Source: Serinicoccus chungangensis
GTDB lineage: Bacteria > Actinomycetota > Actinomycetes > Actinomycetales > Dermatophilaceae
DNA: 64,000 nucleotides
Direction of reading: 5' to 3'
Assembly (NCBI RefSeq): GCF_006337125.1
Contig: NZ_CP040887.1
Span: 1,674,001-1,738,000 of the forward strand
The notes under the pieces were generated by a model. It did no database searches and was not told the DNA's origin. It saw only the letters and a program-made list of their open reading frames with translations. Below are positions 60,780-64,000 of the stretch, in pieces. Both the position numbers and the translations under genes were made by a program. Within the stretch, counting starts at the first letter, position 1, and each line of letters opens with the position of its first letter.

Positions 60780-61505
60780 CTACCGTGCCGCGACCGCCTT
60801 CGGGTCCCGCACGTGGACCACGCCCTCGGTGCGGCGGATCTCGAAGAGCTCGGTCGCCTCGAGCAGGCCGCTGAGCTTGGCGTAGCCGTGGTTGCGCTCG
60901 TCGAAGGACGACTGGTTGCGGATGGCGGCACCCACCGCGCCGAGGTGCGACCAGCCGTCCTCCTGCGCGGTGGCGGCGACGGCGCCGCGCAGGAGCCTGA
61001 CCAGGGCCGTGTCGCCGCGGAGCTGGTTCCGGGTCCGACGCGCCTGCGGTGCGTCGGGTGTCGCCTCCTCGCCGAGCTCGTCGAGGTAGAGGAAGGCGGT
61101 GCACGCGCTGACGAGGGCGTCGGCCGCCTTGCGCTCGCCGAATCCCATCACCTGCATGCTCGAGTGCCGCAGCCTCATGACCAGCGGCGTGAAGTCCGCG
61201 TCGCTCGACACCACGGCGAACCCGTCGGCCTGTCCGGCGTGCAGGATGTCCATGGCATCGATGACCATGGAGATATCGGCGGCGTTCTTGCCCTTGGCGT
61301 AGGCGAACTGCTGGACCGGGTGGAGGGCGTGCTCCGCCAGCACCGACCGCCAGGAGCTGAGCTGTGGCGAGGTCCAGTCGCCGTAGGCCCGACGGATGTT
61401 GCAGGATCCGTGCCGCGCCACCTCGGCGAGGATGTCCTGGATCGTGGCGGCCGGGGCGTTCTCCGCGTCGATGAGCAGCGCGATCCGTGACGTCGTTGTG
61501 GCCAT
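60780..61505 (-). CDS. NYN-domain ribonuclease with C-terminal LOTUS/OST-HTH domain
   Basis: 241 residues. The NYN (PIN-like) nuclease domain (about 1-145) has the acidic residues of LLIDAENAPAATIQD, NAADISMVIDAMDIL and VVSSDADFTPLVMRLRHSSMQVMGFGE. The C-terminal domain (about 165-235: LVRLLRGAVAATAQEDGWSHLG, GAAIRNQSSFDERNHGYAKLS, LLEATELFEIRRT) is an OST-HTH/LOTUS domain that binds RNA in other proteins. A role in RNA turnover is likely; the target is unknown. It is convergent with the BASS gene and shares direction with the TrmH-type gene 66 bp upstream. Confidence 0.92.
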   Translation of the reverse strand: MATTTSRIALLIDAENAPAATIQDILAEVARHGSCNIRRAYGDWTSPQLSSWRSVLAEHALHPVQQFAYAKGKNAADISMVIDAMDILHAGQADGFAVVSSDADFTPLVMRLRHSSMQVMGFGERKAADALVSACTAFLYLDELGEEATPDAPQARRTRNQLRGDTALVRLLRGAVAATAQEDGWSHLGAVGAAIRNQSSFDERNHGYAKLSGLLEATELFEIRRTEGVVHVRDPKAVAAR

Positions 61506-61571
61506 GCGCAGACGCTACCGTCCGGCCGCGACCGCGTCAGCCGTCGCGAGGAGCCCGGGCGAGGTCGCGCC

Positions 61572-62411
61572 TCAGCGCGGCCGGACCGCCCAGAACGCCA
61601 CGGCTGAGGCGGCCGCGACGTTGAGGCTGTCCACGCCGCCGCCCATGGGGATCCGGACCACGAGGTCCGCCGACTCCACGGTCCGCGGCGAGAGCCCGTC
61701 GCCCTCGGTGCCGAGCACCAGCGCGAGACGCTCCGGCGGCCCGGCCTCCAGCTCGTCGAGGTCGACGGCGTCCTCGGCGAGGGCCAGCGCGGCCACGGTG
61801 AAGCCCTCCTCGCGGAGCACGTCGACCCCGCCGGGCCACGGGTCGATCCGCGTCCAGGGCACCTGGAAGACGGTGCCCATGGAGACCCGCACCGCCCTGC
61901 GGTAGAGCGGGTCCGCGCAGCGCGGGGTCACCAGCACGGCGTCCACGCCCAGGGCCGCGGCCGAGCGGAAGGCGGCCCCCACGTTGGTGTGGTCCACCAC
62001 GTCCTCCAGGACGGCGACCCTGCGGGCCCCGGCCACGACCTCTGCCACGCCCGGCAGCGCGGGCCGGTGCATGGCCGCGATGGCCCCGCGGTGCAGGTGG
62101 AAGCCGGTCATCTCCTCGATGACGCCCGGGCTCCCGACATACACCGGTATGCCGCCCGCCAGCGCCGGACGGACGAGCTCGGTGAGCTCGGTGGCCCAGC
62201 GCGGCGTGAGGAGCAGCGAGCGCATCCGGTGGCCGGAGGCCAGCGCGCGCCGGATGACCTTGTCGGACTCGGCGAGGTAGAGCCCCTCCTGCGGCTCCAG
62301 CACCCGGCGCAGCGCCACGTCGGTGAGCTGGAAGTAGTCGCGCACCCGGGGATCGCGCGGGTCCTCGACCCACACGGCGCCGGGCGGGAGGTCTGCGGGA
62401 GCCTCGCTCAT
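61572..62411 (-). CDS. TrmH/SpoU-family RNA methyltransferase
   Basis: 279 residues. N-terminal substrate-binding domain (FQLTDVALRRVLEPQEGLYLAES, KVIRRALASGHRMRSLLLTP) and C-terminal SPOUT domain with motif 1 DHTNVGAAFRSAAALGVDAVLV, motif 2 LALVLGTEGDGLSPR and motif 3 VRIPMGGGVDSLNVAAASAVAFWA. It should 2'-O-methylate ribose in tRNA or rRNA. ATG 62411 overlaps the stop of the TSUP gene (ATGA), so the two are coupled, although no common pathway is known. Confidence 0.94.
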   Translation of the reverse strand: MSEAPADLPPGAVWVEDPRDPRVRDYFQLTDVALRRVLEPQEGLYLAESDKVIRRALASGHRMRSLLLTPRWATELTELVRPALAGGIPVYVGSPGVIEEMTGFHLHRGAIAAMHRPALPGVAEVVAGARRVAVLEDVVDHTNVGAAFRSAAALGVDAVLVTPRCADPLYRRAVRVSMGTVFQVPWTRIDPWPGGVDVLREEGFTVAALALAEDAVDLDELEAGPPERLALVLGTEGDGLSPRTVESADLVVRIPMGGGVDSLNVAAASAVAFWAVRPR

Positions 62412-63172
62412 GTCAGCAGCAGGTTGACGATCGCCACCGTGCCGATGACGACGATGACGCCGCGCAGCACGGCCGGCGGCAGCCGTCGGCCCACCCGGGC
62501 CCCGAGGAGCCCCCCGAGGATGGACCCGATCCCGATGAGCAGGACCACCGTCCAGTCCACGAGGTCCGGCGCGACCACCAGGAAGACCAGCGCCGCCACG
62601 AGGTTGGCGATGGTCGCCAGCACGTTCTTGATGCCGTTGATCTGCTGCAGGCCCAGCGGCAGCAGGATGCTCATGATCCCCAGCAGCAGCACCCCCTGCG
62701 CCGCGCCGAAGTAGCCGCCGTAGACCCCGGACAGCAGGATGCCGACCACGAGCGCGACCCACCGGCCCGGGGTGATGCGGTCGGCGTGCCGGCGGGCGGC
62801 CCAGCGCTGCAGCCGCGGCCCGAGCACGACGAGCAGCAGGGCCACGAGGATGAGGACGGGCACGATCGTCTCGAACGCCGCCGCCGGCAGCACCAGCAGG
62901 AGCAGGGCGCCGATGACCGACCCCACCAGGCTCGCCGGCCCCAGGCGCCAGAGCATCGGGCCCAGCGAGCGCAGCTCGTGACGGTAGCCCCACGTCCCCG
63001 CGACGCCTCCGGGCACCAGACCCAGGGAGTTGGAGATGTTGGCCGAGACCGGGGCATACCCGAAGAGCAGCAGCACCGGGAAGGTCACCAGCGTGCCGGA
63101 CCCGACGATCGTGTTGATGGTGCCCGCCGCCAGCCCGGCCAGGACGATAGCGAGGACCTCGAGGACGCTCAC
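62408..63172 (-). CDS. TSUP (TauE/SafE) family permease
   Basis: 254 residues with about seven to eight helices. The inverted-repeat signature appears as AGTINTIVGSGTLVTFPVLLLFGY at the N-terminus and GVYGGYFGAAQGVLLLGIMSIL in the second half. TSUP proteins export sulfite, sulfonates or related organosulfur compounds. It stands between an ABC ATPase and a methyltransferase, coupled to both by overlapping stop/start codons (4 bp each). The substrate is unknown. Confidence 0.92.
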   Translation of the reverse strand: MSVLEVLAIVLAGLAAGTINTIVGSGTLVTFPVLLLFGYAPVSANISNSLGLVPGGVAGTWGYRHELRSLGPMLWRLGPASLVGSVIGALLLLVLPAAAFETIVPVLILVALLLVVLGPRLQRWAARRHADRITPGRWVALVVGILLSGVYGGYFGAAQGVLLLGIMSILLPLGLQQINGIKNVLATIANLVAALVFLVVAPDLVDWTVVLLIGIGSILGGLLGARVGRRLPPAVLRGVIVVIGTVAIVNLLLT

Positions 63173-63999
63173 GCGGTGGTGCCGGGCACCGACCCCGACC
63201 CCGACGCCGGCACCGGGGTCGCGGCGCGGGCCGACCAGCGGTCCCCGTGGCGGTCGACGACGAGCGGTATGCCGAAGGTCGCCGAGAGGTTCTCGGCCGT
63301 CAGCGTGAGCTCGATCGGGCCGGCGGCGACCACCGTGCCCTCGCGCAGCATGAGGATGTCGGTGAAGCCGGGCGGGATCTCCTCGACGTGGTGCGTGACC
63401 AGCACCAGCGCCGGGGCGTCCAGGTCCTCCGCGAGCAGGCTGAGCCGCCCGACCAGGTCCTCCCGGCCCCGCAGGTCGAGGCCTGCGGCCGGCTCGTCGA
63501 GCAGCATGAGCTCGGGGTCGGTCATGAGGGCCCGGGCGATCTGCACCCGCTTGCGCTCGCCCTCGGAGAGGGTGCCGAACCGGCGGGTCGCCAGGTGCGC
63601 CACCCCGAGCGCCTCGAGGAGCTCGGCGGCGCGCTGGTCGTCGGTCTCGTCGTACTGCTCGCGCCAGCGGCCGACCACCCCGTAGGCGGCGGTGACCACG
63701 ACGTCGCTGACCCGCTCCTCGTCGGGGATGCGGTCGGCGACGGCGGCGCTGGAGACCCCGATCCGGGGGCGGAGCTCGAAGACGTCGACGGCCCCCAGCA
63801 CCTCACCCAGGACCCCGGCGACACCGGTGGTGGGGTGCATGCGGCCGGAGGCGAGCTGGAGCAGCGTGGTCTTGCCGGCCCCGTTGGGCCCGATGACGAC
63901 CCACCGCTCCCCCTCCTCGACCGACCAGTCCACCCCGCTGAGCAGGTCGGTCGTGCCACGCCGGACCCCGACACCGGCGAATTCCAGGACATCGCTCAT
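63169..63999 (-). CDS. ABC transporter ATP-binding protein
   Basis: 276 residues with a complete ATPase: Walker A VIGPNGAGKTTLLQLAS, Q-loop region, signature LSEGERKRVQIARAL, Walker B LMLLDEPAAGLD and the H-loop in VLVTHHVEEIP. It resembles ModF/YhbG-like single ATPases that occur without an adjacent permease. It is followed by the TSUP permease (4-bp overlap), which is not an ABC membrane component, so either the partner is elsewhere or the ATPase has a non-transport role. The gene starts at the last ATG of the window. Confidence 0.92.
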   Translation of the reverse strand: MSDVLEFAGVGVRRGTTDLLSGVDWSVEEGERWVVIGPNGAGKTTLLQLASGRMHPTTGVAGVLGEVLGAVDVFELRPRIGVSSAAVADRIPDEERVSDVVVTAAYGVVGRWREQYDETDDQRAAELLEALGVAHLATRRFGTLSEGERKRVQIARALMTDPELMLLDEPAAGLDLRGREDLVGRLSLLAEDLDAPALVLVTHHVEEIPPGFTDILMLREGTVVAAGPIELTLTAENLSATFGIPLVVDRHGDRWSARAATPVPASGSGSVPGTTA

Positions 64000-64000
64000 G

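Overview
This 64 kb window is chromosomal DNA from a high-GC actinobacterium. The evidence is near-universal G/C at third codon positions, a mycothiol ligase (mshC), a complete pupylation system (pup, dop, pafA, arc, pafB, pafC) and many genes with a TANNNT -10 hexamer only 5-8 nt before the start codon (leaderless transcripts). Gene order resembles the mycobacterial/streptomycete core (helY-tatC-tatA-pafC-pafB ... pafA-pup-dop ... arc-trmI ... mshC). Content and order suggest Micrococcales, perhaps close to Intrasporangiaceae/Ornithinimicrobiaceae; that placement is inference.

Regions. 1-4.9 kb: end of a KamA-family radical SAM gene, YbaK deacylase, Lrp regulator, stand-alone 5'-3' exonuclease, PAP2 phosphatase, thiolase. 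5-25 kb: helY, diacylglycerol kinase and tatCA (three genes here carry single-base frameshifts), pafBC, a cation/proton antiporter, two FKBP genes, pafA-pup-dop, an MFS transporter with a regulatory-domain tail, arc and trmI. No prcBA proteasome genes sit between pup and pafA, and ARC lacks the usual proteasome-docking tail. 25-35.4 kb: conserved actinobacterial genes (site-2 protease, RecB-like nuclease, PAC2, HAD, mshC, SCO1664, DUF3090, phosphatase, F420-type oxidoreductase, DUF5703, M20 peptidase). 35.4-44.7 kb: a molybdenum-hydroxylase operon (coxG-M-L-S, xdhC, coxE, coxD, GntR, MocA-like) whose large subunit has the form II active-site loop. 44.7-46.5 kb: flavin-type split barrel, pentapeptide protein, esterase. 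46.5-56.8 kb: an accessory-looking module with two response regulators, a histidine kinase, a SARP-type regulator, a secreted PKD-like protein, a signal peptidase, a Tat-exported multicopper oxidase and, divergently, CopD. 56.8-64 kb: tRNA-Leu, DNA polymerase IV, YbhB, a second YbaK-type protein, BASS symporter, NYN-LOTUS protein, TrmH methyltransferase, TSUP permease, ABC ATPase.

Most interesting non-coding signals: (1) the octamer GGTATGCC/GGCATACC occurs 36 times, far above chance, in and between genes and often at the price of rare codons; (2) CCTTGCG heptamer pairs with 11-bp periodicity lie just upstream of -10-like hexamers at two promoters of the copper-oxidase/two-component module, the layout of a SARP operator; (3) two intergenic arrays with 22-bp period share a 13-bp core; (4) a dispersed palindromic element recurs around 15.0 and 18.6 kb.
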